From contig CABZXU010000004.1 of assembly GCA_902529805.1 (NCBI GenBank), forward strand, positions 1 to 64,000: 64,000 nucleotides of DNA, given 5' to 3'. This DNA comes from an uncultured Marinoscillum sp. Lineage in GTDB: Bacteria; Bacteroidota; Bacteroidia; Cytophagales; MED-G16. Shown here one piece after another: positions 26,767-36,561 of this stretch. Under the pieces are notes generated by a model that was not told the origin of the DNA, searched no databases, and worked only from the letters and a program-made list of their open reading frames with translations. Every line of letters begins with the position of its first letter. Position 1 is the stretch's first letter. Made by a program: the position numbers and the translations under genes.

Positions 26767-28699
26767 AATAAATTGATAAATTATTCTTTAAAAAGTCAAT
26801 GTTGTTTTTAATGTTTAAATCATAACCAAATGGTTTGCCAATAACTTCTTCGGTATAAGGATTCAATGCTACATAAAATGGTTGAGCATTATTGTTAAAT
26901 CTAGTTATCTGAAAATCAGCATTTTGCTTACCTATTGTTTTTTTTATTTTATTATCATATCCAGATATATACCAGTCTTTTTCAGGCAAAAGTATTTTGT
27001 CGTCTACATATAAAGAAACTAAAACATAGTCATTATTAAGTATATTTCTTATGGATTCATCTGACCAAACCCTTGACTCTATATCTCTGCAATTAACGCA
27101 TCCATGTCCAGTAAAATCTAGCAAGATGGGTTTATTAACTTTTTTAGCAAATAAAACTGATTCATCGTAATCAAAAAAACCTTTTAAATCATAAGGAAAC
27201 TTAAAAAGCTCAGAGTATTTAACATCACCATATTTATCCGAGTTACTAGACTTATAAAAAGCAGCTCTTTCCAAAGAATAAATGTTAATATAAGTAGATT
27301 TTTGTGGCGGTAAATAGGCAGAAAGATTAACCAACCTATTACCAAAAAGTCCTGTTGCTAAATATATTGGAATAATTAATGAAATAGCAATTGTAAAATA
27401 TTTAAAAATAAAATTGGTGCCTGGTTTCAAAACGTTTAATAAATAAAAAGACATTGATGAAAAAATTACTACCCATATAAATAAAAAGATGTCTCTGTCC
27501 ATTATATCTAAATGATAAGCTTTATCAATAACATTAAGAAACTTAAAAGCATAAGCTATAACAAAAAACCCAATAATAGTTTTAATTATAATCATCCATT
27601 CTCCTGATTTTGGAAGTTTATTAATTTGTTCTGGAAATATTGCAAGCAAAGTAAAGGGCAAAGCAAATGCAGTAGAGAAAGATAACATTCCTAAAACTGG
27701 CTTTAGGGCAAATCCATTTGCAGACTGAACTAAAATTCCACCGACTAACGGACCAATACAAGAAAAAGAAACCAAAACCAAAGTAAGAGCCATAAAAAAA
27801 ACCCCAACCAATCCTCCTTTATCTGATTTTTTATCTATTGAATTAACAAAGCTTGATGGTAAGGTTATTTCAAAAAAACCTAAAAGAGAAAATCCAAAAA
27901 CAATGAACAAAACAAAAAATAACAAGTTGAGAAACCAATTTGTTAATAAATCAGTTGTTACACTTGGTCCTAACAAAACAGATAAGATAATGCCAATGAA
28001 TGTAAATATTAAAACTATAGATCCACCGTAAAACAAACCGTTTTTTAAACTTGATTCTTTTTTGTTTATAAAAAAGGAAACTGTTATCGGAATCATTGGA
28101 AACACACAAGGAGTTAAAATAGCCAAAAGGCCAGCAAAAAAAGAAAATAGTATAAAAGGAAAAATGCTAGAATCATATTTAAATAAATCTATTTCTGGTT
28201 TATTAGTAATTTTTTTAGAAGAAGATTCCCAATTATCAAAAAAAATAAACTCGGTTTCAAAAGGAACACACAAACCATCGATATCCGAACAAACTTGATA
28301 TGAAATATATCCTCCAAAGTTTGTTGGAGTTTTATATGGTAGTATTTTTTGAATAAATAAAGCTGAGTCATTAAAATAAGTCACATCTGCCTGCCAGGTT
28401 GAATCATATTTTTCTTTTCTGTCAATAGGTATAATTTCGCCAATCAAATTGATGTTTTGATTGTTATTAAAATAAAATTTAGTAACCATCGGTCGGAAGC
28501 TATCCATATCAGTAGAATACAAATACCAACCCTTATCTATATAGGCTTTAAAATTAAGATTTATAGTAGAATCAATTTCTACTGAAGATGAATCTAAATT
28601 AAACTCCCAAGAAATGGGTTTTAGTATTTGAGAAAAAAGTGATGGAATAGTAAAATATAATGAAAAAATTAAAAAAAAAGACTTGTGCTTATTTAACAT
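26756..28699 (-). CDS. dsbD: DsbD-like thiol:disulfide interchange protein
   Basis: A 647-residue protein with three parts: a signal peptide and periplasmic DsbD-alpha-like domain (about 25-165, cysteines in YQVCSDIDGLCVPFE), an eight-span membrane domain (about 180-460) with the cysteine pair in LTPCVFPMIP and SFSCIGPLVGG, and a C-terminal thioredoxin domain with GHGCVNCRDIE. All three redox pairs are present, so electrons could pass from cytoplasmic thioredoxin to the periplasm. It overlaps the M20 dipeptidase gene and the M23 gene by 11 bases each, giving a three-gene block. Confidence 0.93.
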   Translation of the reverse strand: MLNKHKSFFLIFSLYFTIPSLFSQILKPISWEFNLDSSSVEIDSTINLNFKAYIDKGWYLYSTDMDSFRPMVTKFYFNNNQNINLIGEIIPIDRKEKYDSTWQADVTYFNDSALFIQKILPYKTPTNFGGYISYQVCSDIDGLCVPFETEFIFFDNWESSSKKITNKPEIDLFKYDSSIFPFILFSFFAGLLAILTPCVFPMIPITVSFFINKKESSLKNGLFYGGSIVLIFTFIGIILSVLLGPSVTTDLLTNWFLNLLFFVLFIVFGFSLLGFFEITLPSSFVNSIDKKSDKGGLVGVFFMALTLVLVSFSCIGPLVGGILVQSANGFALKPVLGMLSFSTAFALPFTLLAIFPEQINKLPKSGEWMIIIKTIIGFFVIAYAFKFLNVIDKAYHLDIMDRDIFLFIWVVIFSSMSFYLLNVLKPGTNFIFKYFTIAISLIIPIYLATGLFGNRLVNLSAYLPPQKSTYINIYSLERAAFYKSSNSDKYGDVKYSELFKFPYDLKGFFDYDESVLFAKKVNKPILLDFTGHGCVNCRDIESRVWSDESIRNILNNDYVLVSLYVDDKILLPEKDWYISGYDNKIKKTIGKQNADFQITRFNNNAQPFYVALNPYTEEVIGKPFGYDLNIKNNIDFLKNNLSIYYEN

Positions 28700-30056
28700 T
28701 ACCTGATAAATTACGATAAAACACTGAGATTGTTTCTATGCCTTTATAGAAGTTATACAAACCGAAAGACTCGTTTGGTGAATGAATTGCATCTTCATCT
28801 AAACCAAAGCCCATTAAAATTGAATCCACGTTTAATTCACTTTTGAATAAAGAAACAATTGGAATGCTGCCTCCATCAAAAGTTGGTAAAGGCTCTTTAC
28901 CCCAAACTTTCCTAAACGCAGCAGCGGCCGCTTTATAGGCAACAGTATCAGTACTCACATTTACTGGTTCACCCCCATGATGCTCCTTTATTTGAACTTT
29001 AGATGTTGTTGGACATATTTTTTTCATGTGGTTTATAAACAATTTTGTTATTTTTTTACTTTTTTGGTTTGGAACCAAGCGCATTGAGATTTTTGCAAAA
29101 GCTTTTGAAGGTAATACTGTTTTTGCTCCTTCATTAATATAACCTCCCCATATTCCATTTACATCTAGCGTCGGTCTAATTCCTATTCTTTCAATAGTTG
29201 AAAAGTCTTCCTCACCAAAAACATCATTTATTTCTATTTTGTTTTTAAACTCCAATAAATTAAATGGTGCTTTTGAGATTGCTTCTCTTTCTTTCTTCGA
29301 AAAACTTTTAACATCATCATAAAAATTTGGAATTTGAATAATGCCTTTATCATCCTTCAATGAAGCTATCATTTTACAAAGAACATTGATTGGATTATCA
29401 ACAGCACCACCATATGTTCCAGAATGTAAATCTCTATTTGGCCCAGTTAATTCCACCTCCAAATAAGTTAGACCCCTTAATCCAACGGTAATAGAGGGTG
29501 TGTCGTTATTAATTATAGAAGTATCTGAAATAACAATAATGTCTGTTTTTAACTTTTCTTTATTATTTAAAACGAAATTTTCAAGATTATCTGATCCACA
29601 TTCCTCTTCACCTTCAATAAGAAATTTTATATTAAAATCAATCCGAACAGTTTCTTTTAAAGACTCATATGCTTTTAAATGCATATACATTTGGCCCTTA
29701 TCATCTGAAGAGCCTCTAGCATAAATTTTATTATTTTTTATTTGCGGGTGAAAAGGTGGTGTATCCCAAAGTTCATAAGGATCAGCTGGTTGAACATCAT
29801 AATGTCCATAAACTAAAATTGTTTTATAATTTGGGTTTAAAATTTTTTCGCCGTAAACAATTGGATGCCCTTTTGTTTTAATTTTTTCAACATTATCTAA
29901 CCCTAATAATTTAAGCTTAGCTACAATAAAATCTGATGCTTTGTCTACTTCATTTTTAAATTTAGGATCAGCGCTAACAGATTCTATCTTTAATAACTCA
30001 AAAAGTTCATTTAAAAACTTTTCCTTATTTTGGGAGATATATTCTTTAGTTTTCAT
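28689..30056 (-). CDS. M20-family dipeptidase
   Basis: A 455-residue cytoplasmic metallopeptidase. YGHYDVQPADPYELWDTPPF holds the first zinc histidine and aspartate (YGHYDVQP), ARGSSDDKGQM the bridging aspartate, EGEEECGSDN the catalytic glutamates, and HSGTYGGAVDNP is part of the dimerisation lid. The nearest types are carnosinase-like CNDP dipeptidases. It would finish peptide breakdown to amino acids. It is 13 bases downstream of the giant exported-protein gene on the same strand. Confidence 0.93.
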   Translation of the reverse strand: MKTKEYISQNKEKFLNELFELLKIESVSADPKFKNEVDKASDFIVAKLKLLGLDNVEKIKTKGHPIVYGEKILNPNYKTILVYGHYDVQPADPYELWDTPPFHPQIKNNKIYARGSSDDKGQMYMHLKAYESLKETVRIDFNIKFLIEGEEECGSDNLENFVLNNKEKLKTDIIVISDTSIINNDTPSITVGLRGLTYLEVELTGPNRDLHSGTYGGAVDNPINVLCKMIASLKDDKGIIQIPNFYDDVKSFSKKEREAISKAPFNLLEFKNKIEINDVFGEEDFSTIERIGIRPTLDVNGIWGGYINEGAKTVLPSKAFAKISMRLVPNQKSKKITKLFINHMKKICPTTSKVQIKEHHGGEPVNVSTDTVAYKAAAAAFRKVWGKEPLPTFDGGSIPIVSLFKSELNVDSILMGFGLDEDAIHSPNESFGLYNFYKGIETISVFYRNLSGNVK

Positions 30057-30069
30057 ACTACAAATTTAT

Positions 30070-33000
30070 TTAAAAACCATCATCATCCTCTGAGGTTTGA
30101 TTAAAAATTTCTGATTCTGAAAAAGGAAAAAATGGTGAAGAAAAGCTGAATTTTTTATCTATTTTAAAATATTTTTTTATAAAATTATTAACAAATTCTA
30201 GAGAAACCTTGTCATCTCCATAATCTGGCCAAATATATTTATCTTTCGATGATCTTCTAACTTCAAAAACTTCTCTATTAAAATCTTCAAAAGAAGAATA
30301 CATAATAAGCTCGTTATTTTCATATTTAAAAAAACACCAATAATCAGCAGCTGGTTGAATAAATAAAGATAATGAATACCCAGATGCGTTTTTCGTTATT
30401 TCTAAAAACCCATTTAAACTAGCATTAATTTCTACTTCACCAATATTAGCAAGATTTAATTTTGATGTATTATACCACGACTTATGTTCATCAGACCACT
30501 TTAAATCAACGTTTGTAAACAGAAATAATTTTATTAAATCTTCTTCTGAAGCTAAATGAATTGGGCTATAGCCTGTGGTTAGTAATTCATTTTCAAACTC
30601 AGCAACTTTTTCTTTACCTACTAGATTACCTAAAGAAGTTAGAAGCTCTTCTTCATTACTATGGGCAACCGGTGCACCAACTTGCTCAATAATATTTAAA
30701 AAGTTTAAAGCTAATTTTTCTTTGACCGATGGTTTTAAATTAATATCTAATGTCATTAAGGATTTAACAAACATACTTATCGAGTCAATGTTCAATATCC
30801 CATTAGAAGAACTTTTGATTTTTAAATTATTGTTATTTCTATAAAGATTAGAGTTTCCTTCAAAATATATTGTATTAGAATTATGATCAAAAGATAAAGA
30901 CTTACCTGTTGACCTAATATCATCAGTTTTTTCAGCTGATTCAATAATATAGTGTTCAATCACTTCATCATAAAAAAGATCCCCTTCCGAAACAAAGATT
31001 GGATCAGCATTAATTTTTTCATTAGAATCAAAAAAAGAAAAGAACATTTCTTGATTATTATTTAAATTATATAGAATAGTATTTGGAGGAGAGTCTTTAT
31101 TGCCTAATGCTAATCTAAAATCATCGCCAGGTAAAAACCTACCACTATAATCAACCCATGATCTGTTTTTTAGACTTTCCGTTATAGAAGGAGAAACTTT
31201 TCCATTAAAAACTAACCCTTCCGTGTCGGCATATAATTGAACTTTTCCTTTATAATGAAACCCTGGATCAATTAATATAAGGTCTTCATCTAATACTTCT
31301 CCTTTTGATAAAGTTGTATAAAAGTTTTTAGTATTTCTGGTTATTTGAGCGGTTTCGAATGAATTAAATAAAATATTAAAAGTGTCCTCATTAAAATTAA
31401 TATATTTATATATTCCTTGGGCTGAATATTTATTTTTAGAAAATATATTTATAGTTGAATTATAAAAATGATGATATTCATTTAATGTGTCTAAAATTAT
31501 TTCGGCATTTTTAAGCTGATCTATTTTTGAGTCTTCAAAAACTCTAACATATCCATCCTCTGGTATTATGTATGAGTCTGCAACTTTAATATGAGGTATT
31601 CCAGCAATATTTAATTCCTTAGAATTTATATCATAAATAGCTTTTTCAGCTAAAAAACTTAAGCTGTCTAATTCTTTTTTTGTAGAATAAAAAAAAGAAT
31701 TAGATAAGTCGGTATCTTCATTTTTTTCCATAATAAATAGTTGATCTTGTAAGTCCCATGTGGCTTCAGTGATTGATGTTTTTATTTGTGAATAGGGAAA
31801 AGAAAAGGCAGCATAGCCTTCATATTCTGGCTGGAAAAAAACTTCATTATTAGATAGATTAAAATCTATATACAATTCATCCCCAGAAATTGCTGCTTTT
31901 TTATCGTCATCTATATATAATAAAAAACTTGAGAACTCCGATAAAAATAACACTTCTTTAAAATCGAAAAAGTTAGATGCTATTTTTGAATTGAAAATTT
32001 CAAGTTCACCGGAAGCATATAAACCTGTCTTTTTAATTGATATATTGCCTTTCATCAAACCCAAATCCTTATATGCCTTAATAGGATAATAGTTTTCATC
32101 ATCAATCAAGTTTAAATACACCGAATCTTGGCCTTGATTAAAATAATAACCCATTTCCATATTAGTAATTTCCATATCAGGAAAAGGGCCAATATTATTA
32201 TTATCAAAACCTTCTATTACAAAGCCTTTATCAATAAAAGCCTTTGCTGAATCGGGGAAAAGTCTAATTTTTTTATAATAAAGATTAGAAGTTAGATAAT
32301 TTATATATCCTTTTCCTGATAATCCCCTGGAGTCCATTTGGATTGTATCAAAAACTGTAATAGAATTATCATAAGCTGGCAGTCCTTTTTCATCTAACTT
32401 TTTTATAAACCCTAAAGATTTATCAGGCATTGTAATTAGTTTAGCGTTAAGAGGTTCAAAAACATTTTTAGAATAAAACACCCCATCAAATTCAAACAAT
32501 GGTAGTTGGGGTTTGTCTAAGCTATCAATTCTAAATTGATTAATTGTAAAATAAAATGTGCTGTCATACGCCTCACCATACTCTTCTGGAAGATCAAAAT
32601 ATACACCAGTGCCTTGATCAGATACAAAATAAGGGTAGTTTGGTAATTTTTTTCTTGCAGATTTATTTTTTGGATGATTTATGAAAATAGAACCATCTAT
32701 GCTGTACAAATAATTATACATGTCTGTTTCTTTTATTGTTTGATTATTTGTAATTAAAGTTGTATCTGTCGTTTCATAATTTTCATCCTGGAGTGTATTG
32801 GCTGCATTTTTAGATTTTATTCTTAACGTATCAATTTTATCTAACTTCAACAAAAATTTATTATAGTCAAAAGACATATCAGCACCCTTAAAATCAAAGT
32901 TTCCAACAGATATATCTCCAACACATTTAATATCTAAGTTTTCTAATAACTTAATTGTTTTTTCTTTTGGATAAATTGTTATATTATTTTCTTCACTTAA

Positions 33001-34692
33001 AATTATATCGGTGACCCCATTTATTTTTAAAGCCTTACTTTTTAAATCAACCTCAATATTTTGTGATGAAGGAGATATAGAATTAAAATTTATTTGATCG
33101 TAATCTCTTTTATTAATTTGAGAATAATAAAAATGTTTTATCTTGTAATTCAATTTTATAAACCCAACTAGAGGGTCGTATTGAATAAAACCATTTTGCC
33201 ACAATTGAATTAAACCATTCTTAAAGGCAGAATCTTTCATTTTAAAATGGGCAGCAACATCATTTAAATAAAATTCATTGAGCCTTTTAAGATTAGAATA
33301 ATTAACAATTATTTTTAATATATTAATTCCGCTCATGCTTGTTAATTGTTGTACTCTTTGTCTAGAAAAATAATTTGAAGATTCAATTATTACGGGTCTT
33401 TGATTGGGTGCTGTTATGTTTTTCAACAAAAATTTGTCTGAACCCAAATCCCAATCTAACATATCAGCATTAATTGAAATATCGAAAAAAGAAGAAAAGT
33501 ATGATGCGTTTTTAAGAGATCCTTTAGATCTATATAAAATGAGTTTTTTTGATTTTAAATCATATTTTAATCTGATTGATTCATGGTATAAGGAATCTTT
33601 GTCATGAAATAACGAAAACCTTGAATCATCTGAAAGAATTTCCTCAGAATCGATTAAGAAATTATCCGACTCAAAATTTAATGAACCTCCGTTGGGTATT
33701 AGTATAACAATTTTTGATTTTTTACCAAGAGAAGATGCAGTTGAAAAGTTTTTTCCTTCTAAGCTAATTCCTGAAATAAGTTTAGTTGATTTATCAATTG
33801 GAATATTTATTTTATTAGAGTTAGAGCTAAAAGAAAAATGGTTTTTGTCCTTTTGTCTTTTTTTTCTTTGAGAGTTGTATTCAAAAATACCTTCAACTTT
33901 ATTTGATAGGTCTGATATAAGAATTGAATTAGATGATGAAATAGAAACATTATTTTGGTCTAAATAGTATGAGCCTAACTCCAAAGAAATACTACCAATA
34001 AGATCTACTCTTAAATTTAAATCTAATTTTCCCCCATTTCCCTCAAAAGATTCTTCATTCATTGAGTATTTTAAATTTGAGTTTTTAATCTTAAATGAAT
34101 CATTTGTGGTTAAAATATGTAATTCGATGTTATTAAAATCTAAAATCAAATTTAACTCCTCGTTATTTTCTTCTTCATCACCAAAATAAAACGTATTTCT
34201 ATCATCTTCCTCTGTTTTTTTAATACTAAAAAAAATCTGACCACCTGAATAAAATATTTTTTTTAATTTATTTTGAGTAAGGGTTTTTTCTTTTAAAATA
34301 TTTGAGACATAATTTATCTCATCAAGAATTGATATTTTTTTTAACTTTGCCTGACTTTCATGATACGTTATTATCTCTAAAAAATTTGATGCTAAAGTAA
34401 CATCACTACCATACAGCAGAACAATATAATTTAAGAAGGAAAAATAAATAGAATTATCAAGATTATTTTTGTTTTCAGTTATATTGTTTAATATTTCAAT
34501 TAGTTTGTTTTTGTCATTTAATAATAGTTTTGTTTGCCAAATAGTTGAAATATCTCTTAAAAAGTTATTGTTAATATCATATGTCTCTACATCTGCTTTT
34601 ATTTTAGAAACAAAGTTCTCTTTTGTAAATTTTTTATCTTGATAAACAGGATTAAAAAACGTTGATAAAAAAAACAAACTGCCTAAAAGCAT
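30070..34692 (-). CDS. very large exported protein of unknown function (1540 residues)
   Basis: I do not recognise a named domain. The N-terminus MLLGSLFFLSTFFNPVYQ is a signal peptide, but without the usual positive charge; codons just upstream would supply it (see findings). The remainder is nearly free of hydrophobic spans and is built from repeated short beta strands rich in N, S, D and K, with sections such as VDLKSKALKINGV and GDISVGNFDFKGADMSFDYNKF that recall the parallel beta layers of LPS-transport (OstA/LptA-like) or AsmA-like proteins. A C-terminal ordered part ends with a D/E-rich tail. It lies between tpiA and the M20/DsbD/M23 block, so a periplasmic or outer-membrane biogenesis role is a guess. 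Confidence 0.85.
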   Translation of the reverse strand: MLLGSLFFLSTFFNPVYQDKKFTKENFVSKIKADVETYDINNNFLRDISTIWQTKLLLNDKNKLIEILNNITENKNNLDNSIYFSFLNYIVLLYGSDVTLASNFLEIITYHESQAKLKKISILDEINYVSNILKEKTLTQNKLKKIFYSGGQIFFSIKKTEEDDRNTFYFGDEEENNEELNLILDFNNIELHILTTNDSFKIKNSNLKYSMNEESFEGNGGKLDLNLRVDLIGSISLELGSYYLDQNNVSISSSNSILISDLSNKVEGIFEYNSQRKKRQKDKNHFSFSSNSNKINIPIDKSTKLISGISLEGKNFSTASSLGKKSKIVILIPNGGSLNFESDNFLIDSEEILSDDSRFSLFHDKDSLYHESIRLKYDLKSKKLILYRSKGSLKNASYFSSFFDISINADMLDWDLGSDKFLLKNITAPNQRPVIIESSNYFSRQRVQQLTSMSGINILKIIVNYSNLKRLNEFYLNDVAAHFKMKDSAFKNGLIQLWQNGFIQYDPLVGFIKLNYKIKHFYYSQINKRDYDQINFNSISPSSQNIEVDLKSKALKINGVTDIILSEENNITIYPKEKTIKLLENLDIKCVGDISVGNFDFKGADMSFDYNKFLLKLDKIDTLRIKSKNAANTLQDENYETTDTTLITNNQTIKETDMYNYLYSIDGSIFINHPKNKSARKKLPNYPYFVSDQGTGVYFDLPEEYGEAYDSTFYFTINQFRIDSLDKPQLPLFEFDGVFYSKNVFEPLNAKLITMPDKSLGFIKKLDEKGLPAYDNSITVFDTIQMDSRGLSGKGYINYLTSNLYYKKIRLFPDSAKAFIDKGFVIEGFDNNNIGPFPDMEITNMEMGYYFNQGQDSVYLNLIDDENYYPIKAYKDLGLMKGNISIKKTGLYASGELEIFNSKIASNFFDFKEVLFLSEFSSFLLYIDDDKKAAISGDELYIDFNLSNNEVFFQPEYEGYAAFSFPYSQIKTSITEATWDLQDQLFIMEKNEDTDLSNSFFYSTKKELDSLSFLAEKAIYDINSKELNIAGIPHIKVADSYIIPEDGYVRVFEDSKIDQLKNAEIILDTLNEYHHFYNSTINIFSKNKYSAQGIYKYINFNEDTFNILFNSFETAQITRNTKNFYTTLSKGEVLDEDLILIDPGFHYKGKVQLYADTEGLVFNGKVSPSITESLKNRSWVDYSGRFLPGDDFRLALGNKDSPPNTILYNLNNNQEMFFSFFDSNEKINADPIFVSEGDLFYDEVIEHYIIESAEKTDDIRSTGKSLSFDHNSNTIYFEGNSNLYRNNNNLKIKSSSNGILNIDSISMFVKSLMTLDINLKPSVKEKLALNFLNIIEQVGAPVAHSNEEELLTSLGNLVGKEKVAEFENELLTTGYSPIHLASEEDLIKLFLFTNVDLKWSDEHKSWYNTSKLNLANIGEVEINASLNGFLEITKNASGYSLSLFIQPAADYWCFFKYENNELIMYSSFEDFNREVFEVRRSSKDKYIWPDYGDDKVSLEFVNNFIKKYFKIDKKFSFSSPFFPFSESEIFNQTSEDDDGF

Positions 34693-34706
34693 AAAAAATA
34701 AAATTA

Positions 34707-35468
34707 TTATTTTAATTCTTTAACAATACCTAAAAATTCATTTGAATTTAAGGAGGCTCCTCCAATTAAACCACCATTAACGTTAGGTAAATTAAATATG
34801 TCTTTTGCGTTGGATGCGTTTACACTCCCGCCATACAAGATGCTTATATTTTGAGAAATTATTTTACCATATTTGTTGTTTATTTTTTTTCTAATGAATT
34901 TATGCATTTCTTCAATTTCTTTTAACTGAGGAACCTTTCCAGTTCCAATAGCCCATATAGGTTCATAGGCTACAATAACTTTAGAAATTTGATTTGAATT
35001 TAATCTAAAAAGAGATTTGTCAATTTGTGAGTCAACATAATCAAAATAAGACTTGTTTTCTCTTGCCTCTAACGTTTCGCCGCAACAAAATATTGGACAC
35101 ATTTTATTGCTAATTAGTTGAAAAATTTTTTTTTCTATTATTTCATCAGTCTCATAATAATACTCTCTTCTTTCGCTGTGACCAATTATAACATATTTTA
35201 CTCCCATAGAATTTAGCATCTCACATGAGATTTCTCCCGTAAAAGCTCCCTTTTTATTTTCATTACAATTTTGAGCTCCAACAAAAACGTTTTTTGTTTC
35301 ATTTATTAACTTTTTTGCGGTTTCAATATATAAAAAAGGAACGCATAGTATTTTTTTACTTTCATTAATGTTATTGGCAATACCTTTGATAATATTTGAT
35401 GTTAATTTTTTTACTTCCTCGGGTTGAAGGTTCATTTTCCAATTGGCTATAATAATATTTTTACTCAT
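34707..35468 (-). CDS. tpiA: triosephosphate isomerase
   Basis: A 253-residue TIM. IIIANWKMNLQP carries the active-site Asn and Lys, YVIIGHSERREYY the catalytic His, VAYEPIWAIGTGK the catalytic Glu and loop 6, and LYGGSVNASNAK and LIGGASL the phosphate loops. Full family length. It interconverts dihydroxyacetone phosphate and glyceraldehyde 3-phosphate. It is divergent from the LamG lipoprotein gene with a 73-base gap and precedes the giant gene by 14 bases. Confidence 0.97.
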   Translation of the reverse strand: MSKNIIIANWKMNLQPEEVKKLTSNIIKGIANNINESKKILCVPFLYIETAKKLINETKNVFVGAQNCNENKKGAFTGEISCEMLNSMGVKYVIIGHSERREYYYETDEIIEKKIFQLISNKMCPIFCCGETLEARENKSYFDYVDSQIDKSLFRLNSNQISKVIVAYEPIWAIGTGKVPQLKEIEEMHKFIRKKINNKYGKIISQNISILYGGSVNASNAKDIFNLPNVNGGLIGGASLNSNEFLGIVKELK

Positions 35469-35541
35469 ATTTGTTTCATTGATGAAATTGATTATAAAAA
35501 TAATTGATTAAAACAACTCTACCTAAATACAGTTTTAAATA

Positions 35542-36561
35542 ATGAGGAAAATATTTTTTTTTGTTCTATTTATTTTGATTGGTTGCGGTAATGAAGAAAA
35601 TGAAAAATTAAAAAATACACTGTTCGAAGAACCAGACTTATATACTAGCCATAATCAAATAATAACTTTGTATTCTAATAACCCATATGATATAATTGTA
35701 AATTACAATGCCCCATGTGGTTACAACAAATTAAAATTTGAATTTGATTTAGGAAATGTTCTTTTAATAACTACTCCATCTAAAAACTCTAAGTCTGGAA
35801 AAATAAAAATTCGTTTGAATTCAAAAAAAAGTGGAAAAGGTATTTTTAAAATTATACTAACCGATAATTGTGATCAAAATACTGATCTTTCTTTTCAAAT
35901 TTCTGTTCAAGAGTCTTTAGGGTATGATGGACTTTTAGCAAATTATGATTTTAGTAATAATGCTGAAGATAAAAGTGGAAATGGAAATAATGCAGAAGTA
36001 TATGGGGTTGTTCTTACTAAAGATAGGAACGGTAATGATAATGCAGCATATAAATTTGATGGTATTGATGATTATATTGTTATTTCTAAAGAGTTTTTCA
36101 ATATTGGAAATGAAAATTATACAATATCTGGCTGGTTTTTTATTGATGAAATAAAAAAACAAAATCAAAATATTTTAAATATTATTCCTTCATTTGGTTT
36201 AAGCTTAGATTGGAATAAAATAGATAATCCGTTTGTTGTTTCGTTTAGTTTAAATAATAATCCAGAAATAGAATCATGGAATATAGCATCTTCTATTGGA
36301 GTTTTAGGAAGTGTGGGAGAAAAAATATGGCATCATTTTTTACTTTCAAAAAACAAAAATACATGGAGCCTTTATATTGATGGTGTTGGAAATTCATTTT
36401 ATTTTAATTCAAACCCAATAGATAAATATTTTGGAGTTTCTTTAGGAAAGAAATCCAGTTTAGACTCTAACTCAAATTATTTTAAAGGAAAATTAGATGA
36501 TTTTTATTTTTTTGATAGGTTATTAAATCGGGATGAAATAAAATATCTAATGGAAAATTAA
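35542..36561 (+). CDS. LamG-domain lipoprotein
   Basis: A 339-residue surface lipoprotein. Signal MRKIFFFVLFILIGCG has the lipobox IGC. An N-terminal beta domain (about 40-130) is followed by a concanavalin-A-like LamG/pentraxin domain from about 135 (LLANYDFSNNAEDKSGNGN, FDGIDDYIVIS, WHHFLLSKNKNTWSLYIDG, GKLDDFYFFDRLL), which normally binds carbohydrate or other ligands. Likely exposed on the outer membrane. Its stop and that of uvrA share the four bases TTAA. Confidence 0.9.
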   Translation: MRKIFFFVLFILIGCGNEENEKLKNTLFEEPDLYTSHNQIITLYSNNPYDIIVNYNAPCGYNKLKFEFDLGNVLLITTPSKNSKSGKIKIRLNSKKSGKGIFKIILTDNCDQNTDLSFQISVQESLGYDGLLANYDFSNNAEDKSGNGNNAEVYGVVLTKDRNGNDNAAYKFDGIDDYIVISKEFFNIGNENYTISGWFFIDEIKKQNQNILNIIPSFGLSLDWNKIDNPFVVSFSLNNNPEIESWNIASSIGVLGSVGEKIWHHFLLSKNKNTWSLYIDGVGNSFYFNSNPIDKYFGVSLGKKSSLDSNSNYFKGKLDDFYFFDRLLNRDEIKYLMEN

